Source: Hydrogenophaga sp.
GTDB lineage: Bacteria > Pseudomonadota > Gammaproteobacteria > Burkholderiales > Burkholderiaceae_C
Length of the DNA: 54,721 nucleotides
Direction: 5' to 3'
Assembly: GCA_021154985.1 (NCBI GenBank)
Contig: JAJNQE010000156.1
Span: 1-54,721 of the forward strand
The notes under the pieces were generated by a model. The model did not search any database. It worked only from the letters and a program-made list of their open reading frames with translations, and was not told the origin of the DNA. A program made the position numbers and the translations under genes. This document shows, in pieces, positions 30,809 through 38,986 of this stretch. How positions within the stretch are numbered: the stretch's first letter is position 1; every line of letters starts with the position of its first letter.

Positions 30809-31873
30809 ATGACCCTGCCCATCCGCCCCGCCGTCCTCAGCAGCCCCGACTACCCCTTCAACCCGGTCGACGCCCCCGTCAAGCTCGACCAGAACGAATC
30901 GTTTGCCGACTTTCCCGACGCGCTGAAGGCCATGGCGCTGGAGCGCCTGCGCCACCTGCCGTGGCATCGCTACACCGACCTGAACGCCGAGGCGCTGAGC
31001 GAGGCCATCGCCGCGCACGACCGCTGGACCGCCGAGGGCACGGTGGTGACCACCGGCAGCAATGTGCTGATCAGCCTGCTGATCCAGCTGTGTGCGCTGG
31101 GTGGACGGGTGGTCACGGTGACGCCCAACTTTGCGTTGTATGCGCTGGATGCGAAGCTGCTCGGCGCCTCGCTGACCGAAGTGCCGCTGCGCAGCGACGC
31201 TTCGCTGGACATCGACGCGGTGTTGGCCGCGCTCGGTCCTGCCAGCGGCGACGGTCCGCACGGCGTCATCTACGTTCCACGACCGCACGCCCCCACCGGC
31301 TCGCTCTGCGCGCTGGACGAGCTGGTGCGCCTTGCGCAGGCGTGCCCGGGCTGGCTGCTGGTGATTGACGAGGCCTACCACCACTTTGCTGCCGACGATG
31401 CGCGCGAACTGGCGCGGCGGCACGACCACGTGGTGTTGCTGCGCACCTTCTCCAAGGCCTGGGGGCTGGCGGGGTTGCGGCTGGGCTATGCCCTGGCGTC
31501 CGAGGCCGTGGCGCGGCAACTGCGCAAGCTGGTGCCGCCGTTTGGTGTGTCGCTGATGCAGACGGTGTGCGCGCAGGTGGCGCTGGAGCATCCCGGCTAT
31601 GTGCAGCAACGGGTGGCCGTCACCCTGCGGGAGCGCGAGCGCATGGCCCAGGCGCTGGCGGCCCACCCCAGCTGGCGTGTGCTGCCGTCACAAGCCAATT
31701 TCTTGCTGATCAGAACGCCGGACGCCGCGGCGGCCCACGCCGCCCTGCTCGCGCAAGGCGTGCTGGTGCGCCGGCAGGACAGCTTGCACGGGCTGCAAGG
31801 CTGCATTCGGGTGACGGTGGGCACGGCCGACGAAAACAGCGCCTTTTTGCGCGCTGCCGGCTTGCTGGCGTAG
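30809..31873 (+). CDS. hisC: Histidinol-phosphate aminotransferase family protein
   Basis: 354 residues, a PLP-dependent class I/II aminotransferase. The opening YPFNPVDAPVKLDQNESF is typical of HisC, the PLP-lysine is in LRTFSKAWGLAGLRLGYA, and the family HNPTG motif appears as HAPTGS. HisC converts imidazole-acetol phosphate to histidinol phosphate in histidine synthesis. No other his gene is nearby, so it may instead be a paralogue with another substrate. Start chosen at 30809, which matches the usual N-terminus; the ribosome site is weak. A gene for a 104-residue protein follows 39 bases later. Confidence 0.82.
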   Translation: MTLPIRPAVLSSPDYPFNPVDAPVKLDQNESFADFPDALKAMALERLRHLPWHRYTDLNAEALSEAIAAHDRWTAEGTVVTTGSNVLISLLIQLCALGGRVVTVTPNFALYALDAKLLGASLTEVPLRSDASLDIDAVLAALGPASGDGPHGVIYVPRPHAPTGSLCALDELVRLAQACPGWLLVIDEAYHHFAADDARELARRHDHVVLLRTFSKAWGLAGLRLGYALASEAVARQLRKLVPPFGVSLMQTVCAQVALEHPGYVQQRVAVTLRERERMAQALAAHPSWRVLPSQANFLLIRTPDAAAAHAALLAQGVLVRRQDSLHGLQGCIRVTVGTADENSAFLRAAGLLA

Positions 31874-31912
31874 CCACGGGAACGCCACCGGGCAGCACCC
31901 CTCCAATCCCCC

Positions 31913-32227
31913 ATGCTCAGACCATTTTTTTACCGCCGCGGCGTGAACGCTGCGCTGCGCGAGCTGGGCCTGCAGCCGGGCGACTTGAATCCGGCGTTGC
32001 GCCAGGAAGCCGTGGAGCTGGGATTGCGCGAGCAGCTCTCGCCCAAGGAGGCCGCGCTGGAGGTGTTGGCGGTGGTCTATCCCGGCCTGAACCTGGTGGA
32101 GCGGCTCACCACGCTGGCGGTGATCCGCCAGTGGCGGCGCAAGAACAGCGTGCGCGAGACCCTCTATCAGCGGGCGCTGGCGGGCGGCCTGCCCGAACTC
32201 AAGTCGTCGGCCCTGCCCGACAAATGA
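31913..32227 (+). CDS. Small hypothetical protein downstream of hisC
   Basis: 104 residues, helical and basic, with no signal peptide, membrane helix or recognised motif. It begins MLRPFFYRRGVNAALRELG and contains WRRKNSVRETLYQRAL, which could contact nucleic acid, but this is speculation. Codon usage matches its neighbours. It is read in the same direction as hisC, 39 bases after it, and converges with the GntR gene 21 bases later. Confidence 0.6.
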   Translation: MLRPFFYRRGVNAALRELGLQPGDLNPALRQEAVELGLREQLSPKEAALEVLAVVYPGLNLVERLTTLAVIRQWRRKNSVRETLYQRALAGGLPELKSSALPDK

Positions 32228-32248
32228 GCGCTGGCGCCCCGGCGCCGC

Positions 32249-32914
32249 TCAGGGCGCGGCGGCGTCCGGGCCGAGGCGGGCCAGCAGGTTGTCGCTGGCA
32301 TGAAGGGTGTGCTGCAGTGCCAGCGCCCGGGCCTGCGCCACATCGCCCGCGGCGATGGCGTCGGCAATCGCCTGGTGCTCGTCCCAGATCGGGCGGCGCA
32401 TGCCGTGCAGCTGGATCACGCCCCCCATCACGCGGCGCAGGTGCACCCAGTGCATGCGCGAGCTGTCTTCCATCAGCGGGTTGCCACTGGCCTGGTACAC
32501 CGCGCGGTGGAAAGCCATGTCGGCGTCGATCATGGCGCGCACATCGTCGCCCTGGCTGATCTCCCGCCCCTTGCGGATGAGTTCGGGGTCGATGCGGGCC
32601 CGGTGCCCGGCCGCAAGACCCGCGGCCAGTTCGTCCAGCACCCCGCGGATCTGGTAGACGTGGCCGATGGTTTGCGGGTCCAGCGGCGCAATGAGCACGC
32701 CGCGCCCGGGTGCGTCCTGCACCAGACCGTCGATCTTGAGCTGGCGCAGGGCCTGGATCACCGGCGAGCGCGACACATCGAGCTGCTCGGCCAGCTCTTC
32801 CTGCGTGACGCGGGTGCCCGGGGCCAGTGATCCGTCGCTGATGGCGTCCAGCAGAACTTTGTAGACCTCGTCCACGTAGGTGGTGCGGGTGGGGAGTTTG
32901 GCCGTGAACGACAT
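32249..32914 (-). CDS. GntR-family (FCD) transcriptional regulator
   Basis: 221 residues. AGAAGG five bases before the ATG at 32914 decides the start over a GTG at 32920. An N-terminal winged helix-turn-helix (VYKVLLDAISDGSLAPGTRVTQEELAEQLDVSRSPVIQALRQL, in parts) is followed by a C-terminal FCD ligand-binding domain with the metal-site histidines in DADMAFHRAVY and in WDEHQAIADAI. FCD regulators usually repress catabolic genes until an aromatic or organic acid binds. It diverges from the Rieske oxygenase operon; the shared gap carries a perfect palindrome overlapping that operon's promoter plus a related half near its own start. I infer that it represses both. Confidence 0.9.
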   Translation of the reverse strand: MSFTAKLPTRTTYVDEVYKVLLDAISDGSLAPGTRVTQEELAEQLDVSRSPVIQALRQLKIDGLVQDAPGRGVLIAPLDPQTIGHVYQIRGVLDELAAGLAAGHRARIDPELIRKGREISQGDDVRAMIDADMAFHRAVYQASGNPLMEDSSRMHWVHLRRVMGGVIQLHGMRRPIWDEHQAIADAIAAGDVAQARALALQHTLHASDNLLARLGPDAAAP

Positions 32915-32932
32915 GAGCACCTTCTGGTTTTT

Positions 32933-32945
32933 GGATACAGAGTAC
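32933..32945. promoter_or_regulatory. Second GntR-type operator half
   Basis: GGATACAGAGTAC here is, on the minus strand, GTACTCTGTATCC, which shares ACTCTGTAT-Y-C with the palindrome at 33031-33050. It lies 19 bases before the regulator start, a good position for autoregulation. Confidence 0.5.
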
Positions 32946-33000
32946 AGCGAGACGCCCTAGGGTAAACCAAGGGCAGGGCCCGGGTTCAGGGTCTTTCGGG

Positions 33001-33029
33001 TTGACAGATCCACCGATCCCACCTATCTT
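33001..33029 (+). promoter_or_regulatory. Sigma-70-type promoter of the Rieske oxygenase operon
   Basis: A perfect -35 TTGACA at 33001-33006, a 17-base spacer, and TATCTT at 33024-33029 as the -10. The operator palindrome begins two bases later, covering the expected start of transcription. Confidence 0.7.
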
Positions 33030-33030
33030 T

Positions 33031-33050
33031 GAACTCTGTATTCAGAGTTC
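33031..33050. promoter_or_regulatory. Perfect palindromic operator
   Basis: GAACTCTGTATTCAGAGTTC: two 8-base arms around TATT, directly downstream of the -10. Its position fits repression by the divergently encoded GntR regulator. A further AGAACTC follows at 33051-33057. Confidence 0.7.
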
Positions 33051-33090
33051 AGAACTCAAATTATCCCCCACCACCCGACGGAGACACCGC

Positions 33091-34650
33091 ATGACCCAGC
33101 CCATGGACAAACACGACAGCCAACGCTCGACCGGCACCGCCGCACCGGTGGAGAAGAAGCTGATTCCCTACGGCGGGTACCACACCAACAAGATCCCGGG
33201 CCACGATCCCGAACTCACCGAGGTGGGTCCGGGCACGCCCACGGGTGAGTACATGCGCAGCTTCTGGCAGCCGGTCTGCATGTCCATGGAACTCACCGAC
33301 ACGCCGCACTTCCTGAAGATCCTGGGCGAGGAGCTGGTGGCCTTTCGCGACAAGAGCGGCCGCGTCGGCCTGCTGCACGCGCACTGCGTGCACCGGGGCG
33401 CGTCGCTCGAATACGGCTCCATCCAGGAGCGCGGGATCATGTGCTGCTACCACGGCATGGTGTTCGACATCGACGGCACCTGCCTGAAAGTGCCGTTCCC
33501 CAAAGGCGAAGAGGCCGACGCCGAGCGCTACGCCTGCTCGATCCGCCAGGGCGCCTACAAGGCCTTCGAGCGCAACGGCCTGGTGTTTGCCTACATGGGC
33601 CCGCCCGAAAAAGAGCCACCGTTTCCCGAGTGGGAAGGCAACTTCACCGTGCTGCCGGGCGACGAACTCGTGCCCTACAGCAACTTCCAGCACTGCAACT
33701 GGCTGCAGGTGCAGGACAACGCGGCCGACAACTTCCACACCGCCACGCTGCATTCGGCCAAGAACGTGGTGAACGGGCAGTTCCAGGGCACCACGTTTGA
33801 CGAGGTGGGCGCGCCGTCGATGGAAGTGGCGCCCGACATGCAGTTCGTACCGGTGCAGGGTGGCCGATCGCTGGCCTGCGCGGGCGCGCGCCGCGTGAGC
33901 GACGACCGCCTCTTCATCCGCGTGCAGCATCAGGTGCTGCCCAACCTGAGCCTGCACGCCTACACCTCGGAAGACGGCTCGAAACAGAAACACTTCAGCC
34001 GCTTCCACATCGTGCGCTGGACGGTGCCGGTGGACGACACCAACAGCAAGATGATCGGCTGGCGCGTGATGGGCCCGGGCATCGACACGCGCGGCGTGGG
34101 GGTGAAGGAACTGGTCGGCTACGAGTCAATCGACTTCCTCGAAGGCCAGGTCGCCCTGCGCCGCCCCGAGCGCTTTGGCGGGCTCACCATCAACGACCGC
34201 CCCGAGATCCCGAGCGACCACCGCGCCCGCGCCAACTACAAGCAGGCGCAGTACGCGCCGGGCGACTACGAGGCCATCATCAGCCAGCGGCCGATCGCGG
34301 TGCACGCACTGGAGAACCCGACCAAGCTCGACGCCGGCGTCTACATGTTCCGCAAGCTGCTGCGCGATGCGGTGCGCGGCACCAACAAGGCCGCCAGCGC
34401 CGAAGGCTTTGCCGAGTGGCTGCGCAACGCCGCCGGCGCCCCGCGCAGCTTCTGCTCGGGCAACGTGCTGGAAATCCCGGTGGGTGCCAAGGTGGAAGAC
34501 GAGATCGTGCGCCGCCGCCACGTGACCAAGGCGGTGGTCACCATGCTGGCCGAGAGCGAGCACCTCCAGGGTGCCGAGCGCGAGCAGTTCGTGAAAACGA
34601 AGATGCTGGCCCTCGAAGCCGAGATGAAAGCCAGCGCCTCGGCGGCCTGA
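33091..34650 (+). CDS. Rieske non-heme iron oxygenase, alpha subunit (phthalate-dioxygenase type)
   Basis: 519 residues from the ATG at 33091, which has GGAG seven bases upstream. The Rieske [2Fe-2S] site is C-x-H in HCVHRGA and C-x2-H in CCYHGM, 16-18 residues apart. The catalytic iron site is in DNAADNFHTATLH (D-x2-H-x4-H). Length and layout are those of the large single-component alpha oligomers such as phthalate 4,5-dioxygenase, which need a separate reductase, and one is encoded three bases downstream. It would hydroxylate or demethylate an aromatic acid; the exact substrate cannot be read from sequence. It is the first gene of a GntR-controlled operon. Confidence 0.92.
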   Translation: MTQPMDKHDSQRSTGTAAPVEKKLIPYGGYHTNKIPGHDPELTEVGPGTPTGEYMRSFWQPVCMSMELTDTPHFLKILGEELVAFRDKSGRVGLLHAHCVHRGASLEYGSIQERGIMCCYHGMVFDIDGTCLKVPFPKGEEADAERYACSIRQGAYKAFERNGLVFAYMGPPEKEPPFPEWEGNFTVLPGDELVPYSNFQHCNWLQVQDNAADNFHTATLHSAKNVVNGQFQGTTFDEVGAPSMEVAPDMQFVPVQGGRSLACAGARRVSDDRLFIRVQHQVLPNLSLHAYTSEDGSKQKHFSRFHIVRWTVPVDDTNSKMIGWRVMGPGIDTRGVGVKELVGYESIDFLEGQVALRRPERFGGLTINDRPEIPSDHRARANYKQAQYAPGDYEAIISQRPIAVHALENPTKLDAGVYMFRKLLRDAVRGTNKAASAEGFAEWLRNAAGAPRSFCSGNVLEIPVGAKVEDEIVRRRHVTKAVVTMLAESEHLQGAEREQFVKTKMLALEAEMKASASAA

Positions 34651-34653
34651 CCG

Positions 34654-35625
34654 ATGACCGACATCGATACCCCGCTGGAGCTGCAAGTTCGCCAGATCCG
34701 GATGGAAGCCATCGGCATCCATTCGTTTGAGCTCTGCGCGCCCGACCACGAGCGCCTGCCGTCCTTCACCGCCGGGGCACACATCGACCTGCACCTGCCC
34801 GGTGGTCTGGTGCGCCAGTACTCGCTGTGCAACGACCCGGCGGAGACGCACCGCTACGTGCTCGGTGTGCTGAAAGACGCCAACGGGCGTGGCGGCTCGC
34901 TGCGCGTGCACGAAGCGCTGAAGGTGGGCGACATGGTGCGCGTGAGCCGGCCGCGCAACCAGTTCGAGCTGCAACCGGGCCAGCGCTCGGCCCTGCTGAT
35001 CGCGGGCGGCATCGGCATCACGCCGCTGAAGTCCATGGCACACAGCCTGCTGCAGGCGGGCACGCCGTTCGAACTGCACTGCTGCGCGCGCTCCAGCGAA
35101 GTGGCCGCCTTCACCGAAGAGCTGGTCGACTTCAACCGCCGGGCACCGGGCTCGGTGCGCTGGCACTTCGACAACGGCGTGGTGGGCGCGGGGCTGGACC
35201 TGGCGGCGCTGCTGGCCGTGCAGCCCGAGGGCACGCACCTGTATTTCTGCGGCCCACCCGGCTTCATGAAGGCCTGCGAGCAGGCGGCAGCGCACTGGCA
35301 GCCCGGCACCGTGCACTCGGAACACTTCCAGGCTCCCGCCCGCACCGAGCCGCTGGCCCCCACCACTGGCGCCACCGTGCGGCTGTCGCAAACGGGGCGT
35401 GAACTGGTCTTGCCCGAGGGCGGCAACCTGCTGGACCTGCTCATCGGCAACGGTGTGCATGTGCCCACTTCGTGCATGAGCGGCCTGTGCGGCACCTGCA
35501 AGACGGGCTACGCCGACGGCGAGGTGGAGCACAACGACTTCATCCTCGGTGACGACGAGAAAGGCCACTGCCTCACACCTTGCGTGTCGCGCGTCACCAG
35601 CCGCAGCATCACGCTGCACCTCTGA
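34654..35625 (+). CDS. Oxygenase reductase (phthalate dioxygenase reductase type)
   Basis: 323 residues. An N-terminal flavin-binding barrel with RQYSLCNDP (the RxYS motif), a NAD-binding domain with LIAGGIGITPLKSMA and YFCGPPGFM, and a C-terminal plant-type [2Fe-2S] domain with SCMSGLCGTCKTGY and a final Cys in HCLTPCVSR. This order (flavin, NAD, ferredoxin) is that of PDR/VanB-type one-piece reductases that pass electrons from NAD(P)H to Rieske oxygenases. It starts three bases after the oxygenase stop, so coupling to the upstream gene is clear. Confidence 0.93.
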   Translation: MTDIDTPLELQVRQIRMEAIGIHSFELCAPDHERLPSFTAGAHIDLHLPGGLVRQYSLCNDPAETHRYVLGVLKDANGRGGSLRVHEALKVGDMVRVSRPRNQFELQPGQRSALLIAGGIGITPLKSMAHSLLQAGTPFELHCCARSSEVAAFTEELVDFNRRAPGSVRWHFDNGVVGAGLDLAALLAVQPEGTHLYFCGPPGFMKACEQAAAHWQPGTVHSEHFQAPARTEPLAPTTGATVRLSQTGRELVLPEGGNLLDLLIGNGVHVPTSCMSGLCGTCKTGYADGEVEHNDFILGDDEKGHCLTPCVSRVTSRSITLHL

Positions 35626-35639
35626 GCGGGCGGCACACC

Positions 35640-36191
35640 ATGGGCATTTACGCGGCCTACGACAAGCGGCCCTCCGTCAACAACACCTGCTATGTGGCGG
35701 AGGCGGCGGCGGTGATCGGCGATGTGCGCCTGAGCGCAGGCTGCGGCGTGTGGCCCCACGCGGTGCTGCACGCCGATTCACAACCCATCGCAGTGGGTGA
35801 AGACACCAGCGTCGGCGAGGGCGTGGTGATCCACAACGAGAGCGACACGCCGGTGCGCATCGGTCGCGGCGTGCTCATCGACAGCGGCGCCGTGCTGCAG
35901 GGCTGCGTGATCGGCGACGGCAGCCGGATCGGCGTGCGCGCGGTGGTCTTTGGTGGCGCGGTCATCGGGCGCCGCTGCATCGTGGCCGACGGCACGCTGG
36001 TGCCCCAGGGCGCCACCTTCCCCGACGGTACCCTGATCGCCGGCCTGCCTGCCCAGGCCGTGCGCGCACTCACCACCGACGAAATGGCAGGCCTGGCCCA
36101 ACACGCCGCCAGCCAACGCGACGAGGCGGGCGTGTTGCGGCGCCAGCTCACCGGCTCGATGATCCAGCAGGCGTTTCAGCAGCTCGGCTGA
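35640..36191 (+). CDS. Hexapeptide-repeat protein of the gamma-carbonic-anhydrase-like family
   Basis: 183 residues from the ATG at 35640, 14 bases after the reductase. The left-handed beta-helix is obvious from hexapeptide repeats (VRIGRGVLIDSGAVLQGCVIGDGSRIGV, in parts), followed by a C-terminal helix. In gamma-carbonic anhydrases three His bind zinc; here the first is kept (VIHNES) but the region usually reading TxGHxAxLHGC reads LIDSGAVLQGC, so the second and third ligands are Ser and Gln. The usual Arg in LRGD is also lost (LHAD). It is thus unlikely to be an active carbonic anhydrase. PaaY-like thioesterases or other accessory proteins of this fold are alternatives, and it could support the oxygenase pathway. 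Confidence 0.85.
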   Translation: MGIYAAYDKRPSVNNTCYVAEAAAVIGDVRLSAGCGVWPHAVLHADSQPIAVGEDTSVGEGVVIHNESDTPVRIGRGVLIDSGAVLQGCVIGDGSRIGVRAVVFGGAVIGRRCIVADGTLVPQGATFPDGTLIAGLPAQAVRALTTDEMAGLAQHAASQRDEAGVLRRQLTGSMIQQAFQQLG

Positions 36192-36299
36192 AGCCGCCCG
36201 GGGCTTCGCGCGGCTGGAACTTCACCGCTGCGGCGAAGTCAGTCCAGCGCCATCCCGCACACGTTCCCGTCCGCATCCTCGCGGACCCCAGGAGCTCCC

Positions 36300-36929
36300 A
36301 TGTCTGTTCAACGACTGCACTGTCTGCCAGCGCTGCTGCTGGCTTGCGCCACGCTCACCGCACACGCCCAGCCCACCCTCGCCAACGCCGTGTCGTCGGC
36401 TCCCGCAGCCGACGCTGCGCTGCAAGGCCCCGCCCTGCTCGATGCCTTGCGCGGCGGCGGCTACGTGGTGTATTTCCGGCACACCGCCACCGACTTCTCG
36501 CGCGGCGATTCGGCCATGACCTCCTACACCGATTGCGACAACCAGCGCCTGCTCTCGGAACAAGGACGGCGCGACGCCACCGCCATCGGACAACGCATCC
36601 GCGCGCTGCAATTGCCGGTGGGCGAGGCCCTGGCCAGCCCCTACTGCCGCACAATGGACCACGCGCGCCTGATGCTGACCACGGTGACGCCGCGCAATGA
36701 AATCCGCGAGGCGCAAGGCAACGGGTACGCCGGCCTCAAGCAGTTGCTCGCCACGCCCGTGCCGGCCGGCACCAACCGCTGGATCGTGGGTCACGGCACG
36801 CCGTTTCGAGCGGTGGCCGGTCCACCGCACCTGTCTGAAGGCGAGGCCGCCGTGATCCGCCCCGGCAGCACGGGCTGGACGGTGGTGGCCCGCATCAGCG
36901 TGGCCGACTGGGCGGGCCTGGGGTTGTGA
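36300..36929 (+). CDS. Exported histidine phosphatase superfamily protein
   Basis: 209 residues with a Sec signal peptide (LPALLLACATLTAHAQ). The branch-1-like core has the catalytic His in VVYFRHTATDF (RHT in place of the usual RHG), the acid region EALASPYCRTMDHARLML and the second His in IVGHGTPFRAV. It probably hydrolyses a phospho-ester in the periplasm. A 108-base gap separates it from the hexapeptide gene and it faces a convergent gene, so it is probably independent of the oxygenase operon. Confidence 0.85.
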   Translation: MSVQRLHCLPALLLACATLTAHAQPTLANAVSSAPAADAALQGPALLDALRGGGYVVYFRHTATDFSRGDSAMTSYTDCDNQRLLSEQGRRDATAIGQRIRALQLPVGEALASPYCRTMDHARLMLTTVTPRNEIREAQGNGYAGLKQLLATPVPAGTNRWIVGHGTPFRAVAGPPHLSEGEAAVIRPGSTGWTVVARISVADWAGLGL

Positions 36930-36954
36930 AGCGTGCGGCGCCGGGTGACTCTGT

Positions 36955-37818
36955 TCAGTTCGCCAGGCCGCTGCCGGGAAAGTCGTGGCTGTCGTCCAGC
37001 ACCTTGGCCGCCATGCGGGGCAGCATGCGGCCAATGAAGACCTCACCCAACCACCGGCGCAGCTGCGGCACCGAGGCGCCCGGCTCGATCTCGAAGCTCA
37101 GGCTGCTGAAGCTGCCGATGCCGTCGTCCACCAGCAAGCCGGCAGGCACCGTGGGTGCCGGGCCGGCGTCGTCCAGCGGCTGGGTGGCTTCGTGCTTCCA
37201 GGCGCTCAGAAAACGGTCGAAATAACCCACCGTGCCCTGGCGCCAGACCTGGGCCACATACACGTTCCAGCCGCCCTGCTGCTCGACCACGAAGCCCCAG
37301 GCGAACTCAAACACCTGCTCCGGCGGCTGCGCGAACACGCCGATCTCGATCACCTCTTCGCGCGCGGCGTATTCGGCAAACAAGGGCCCGGGACCACTGG
37401 CCTGGCCCTGCACAAAACGGGCAATTTCCTGAGGATCGGCCACGAACAGGGCCTGCGGGGAGGCGCCGGACTTGCGCGCCCGTTTGAGCAGCCGCTCGGT
37501 GGCGTCCACCGTTTTCTGGGCGTTGATGCAACGATCGCGAAATGTGCGGCGCCCTTCTTCGGTGGAAATCAGGGCCACGGTTTCATCGAACGCGGCGTCG
37601 TCCTGCAGGTGGCCCGACTCACGCATGTGCAGCACGATGTCGAGCATGGAGTTGCGGGTGATGTGCTCGATCATGTAGGCCATCTCGCCGCCCTCGTAAT
37701 CGGTCATCGATGACTTGATCCACGCCATCAACTCCAGGCCCGAGAGGCCTTGCGGCGCACGCGGCATGTCGTTGAACAAAGCCCGCAGCACCCGCACGGT
37801 GTCCAGATCACTCGCCAT
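36955..37818 (-). CDS. Hypothetical protein
   Basis: 287 residues from the ATG at 37818, where GGAGAGG gives an excellent ribosome site; the longer frame to 37986 is discarded. There is no signal peptide or membrane helix. The N-terminal half is helical (VRVLRALFNDMPRAPQGLSGLELMAWI). The C-terminal half is mixed and ends with a helix containing WLGEVFIGRMLPRMAAKV. No family is recognised and no active-site pattern is visible. Divergent from the DsrE-like gene, with a structured intergenic region between. Confidence 0.65.
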   Translation of the reverse strand: MASDLDTVRVLRALFNDMPRAPQGLSGLELMAWIKSSMTDYEGGEMAYMIEHITRNSMLDIVLHMRESGHLQDDAAFDETVALISTEEGRRTFRDRCINAQKTVDATERLLKRARKSGASPQALFVADPQEIARFVQGQASGPGPLFAEYAAREEVIEIGVFAQPPEQVFEFAWGFVVEQQGGWNVYVAQVWRQGTVGYFDRFLSAWKHEATQPLDDAGPAPTVPAGLLVDDGIGSFSSLSFEIEPGASVPQLRRWLGEVFIGRMLPRMAAKVLDDSHDFPGSGLAN

Positions 37819-37900
37819 AAACCTCTCCAGGCTGACATACGCAGATGGGCAGGCGAGCCGAAGTGGCCCCCAATACCCGGTACAGTGGCAAGCATAGTTC

Positions 37901-37960
37901 CGAACCAGCGTCCGACGCAGCCTGGATGCGTCGAGCCTGGGACTGACCGGCGCTGGTTCG
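37901..37960. repeat. Nested inverted repeats in a divergent intergenic region
   Basis: Outer arms CGAACCAGCG (37901-37910) and CGCTGGTTCG (37951-37960) pair perfectly. Inside, CGACGCA (37913-37919) pairs with TGCGTCG (37927-37933). Together they could form a branched stem 76 bases before the DsrE-like gene. It could be an RNA structure, an operator array or a small mobile repeat; nothing decides between these here. Confidence 0.65.
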
Positions 37961-38036
37961 TGACGGTTTTGGCACGCCCGGCCCACCCACCGCCACCCCG
38001 GCCACGCAGGCCGCCCACCCCATTCAGGAGACCTCC

Positions 38037-38450
38037 ATGAAATTCAGAGCCCTTCTCGCCACCCTCGCCCTGGCACTCGCCGCCAGCGCAGCGTCCGCCC
38101 AGGACACCGTGGTCTACCACTTTGACAACACGGTGGCCCAGGGCCTCAAGGGTTTGCGCAATGTGCGCAACCACCTCGACACCGATCCCACCGCCAAGAT
38201 CACCATCGTCACCCACGCCGATGGTGTGGACATGCTGATGGAAGGTGCCAAGGCAGAAAACGGCACCGAGTTTGCACCGCTGGTGTCGGCCCTCAAGAGC
38301 CGGGGCGTGGCGTTCGAGATCTGCGAAATCACACTGAAGAACCGCAACCTGAAAAAAGAGCAGTTCATCCAGGAGGCCGACTTCACGCCGTCGGGTGTGC
38401 TGCGGCTGGCCAAACTGCAAAAACAGGGCTTTGCCTACATCAAGCCCTGA
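38037..38450 (+). CDS. Periplasmic DsrE-like protein
   Basis: 137 residues, with a Sec signal peptide (LLATLALALAASAASAQ). The mature part matches DsrE/F-like small sulfur-handling or redox proteins: VVYHFDNTVAQGLKGLRNVRNHL, TIVTHADGVDMLMEG and FEICEITLKNRN with a Cys in the family position, ending GVLRLAKLQKQGFAYIKP. GGAG eight bases before the ATG supports the start. Exported members of this family are common in betaproteobacteria but poorly characterised. It stands alone between two divergent or convergent genes. Confidence 0.85.
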   Translation: MKFRALLATLALALAASAASAQDTVVYHFDNTVAQGLKGLRNVRNHLDTDPTAKITIVTHADGVDMLMEGAKAENGTEFAPLVSALKSRGVAFEICEITLKNRNLKKEQFIQEADFTPSGVLRLAKLQKQGFAYIKP

Positions 38451-38453
38451 GCG

Positions 38454-38951
38454 TCAGCGCGCGGCCGTTCGCCCTTTCACCCGGATCGACTCCACCGCGC
38501 CTGCGTAACGGCCCAGGCCCTGCAGCAGCACCTCGGCCGCCTCCGGGCCGATCTCGGCGAGCAGCTCCCGCTCGGCCTTTTTCACCGCCTTGCCAAAGGC
38601 CGCCAGCCATTCGCGGCCGGCATCGGTGAACCGCACCGTGCGGGCGCGCTTGTCGCTCGCGTCCACCTCACGCACCACCAGCCCCAGAGCCTCGCACTGG
38701 TCGATCAGCTCGGTCATGGCGGCGTTGGTCATGTGCGCGCGCCGCGCCAGCTCGGTGATGCGGGTGCCCTCCAGGTCCAGATGGCGGGTGAGGTTCACGT
38801 GGGGCAGCCGCGTGTCGGCGTGGCCGGCACTGGCCATGAGTTCGAGCACGCGGGCTTCAAAACGCGTCACCGCGTTGCCCAGAATCCGGCCCGCGTTGCC
38901 CAGCCGCCAGGCGTCTCGGGTGGGGCGGGGAGTTGGCGAAAGGGTTGTCAT
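38454..38951 (-). CDS. MarR-family transcriptional regulator
   Basis: 165 residues. Central winged helix-turn-helix: ITELARRAHMTNAAMTELIDQCEALGLVVREVDASDKRARTVRFTDAG read in parts gives helix-turn-helix, wing and the DxRxR-type wing motif (DKRARTV). It is 35 bases from the divergent FAD monooxygenase start, with a palindrome in the gap. MarR proteins in this arrangement generally repress the adjoining catabolic gene until a phenolic ligand binds. The gene ends 3 bases from the DsrE-like gene (convergent). Confidence 0.9.
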   Translation of the reverse strand: MTTLSPTPRPTRDAWRLGNAGRILGNAVTRFEARVLELMASAGHADTRLPHVNLTRHLDLEGTRITELARRAHMTNAAMTELIDQCEALGLVVREVDASDKRARTVRFTDAGREWLAAFGKAVKKAERELLAEIGPEAAEVLLQGLGRYAGAVESIRVKGRTAAR

Positions 38952-38969
38952 GCGTAGAATGCAATTTGC

Positions 38970-38982
38970 TTAGGTAACCTAA
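38970..38982. promoter_or_regulatory. Palindromic MarR operator candidate
   Basis: TTAGGT-A-ACCTAA, two 6-base arms around one base, lies between the divergent MarR and monooxygenase starts and only four bases before the latter, so binding would block both. Confidence 0.65.
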
Positions 38983-38986
38983 CCAG

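Noticed and set aside
29714..31666. 650-codon minus-strand frame over the protease and hisC region
   Set aside because: Overlaps two genes with intact active sites on the other strand and shows no motif.
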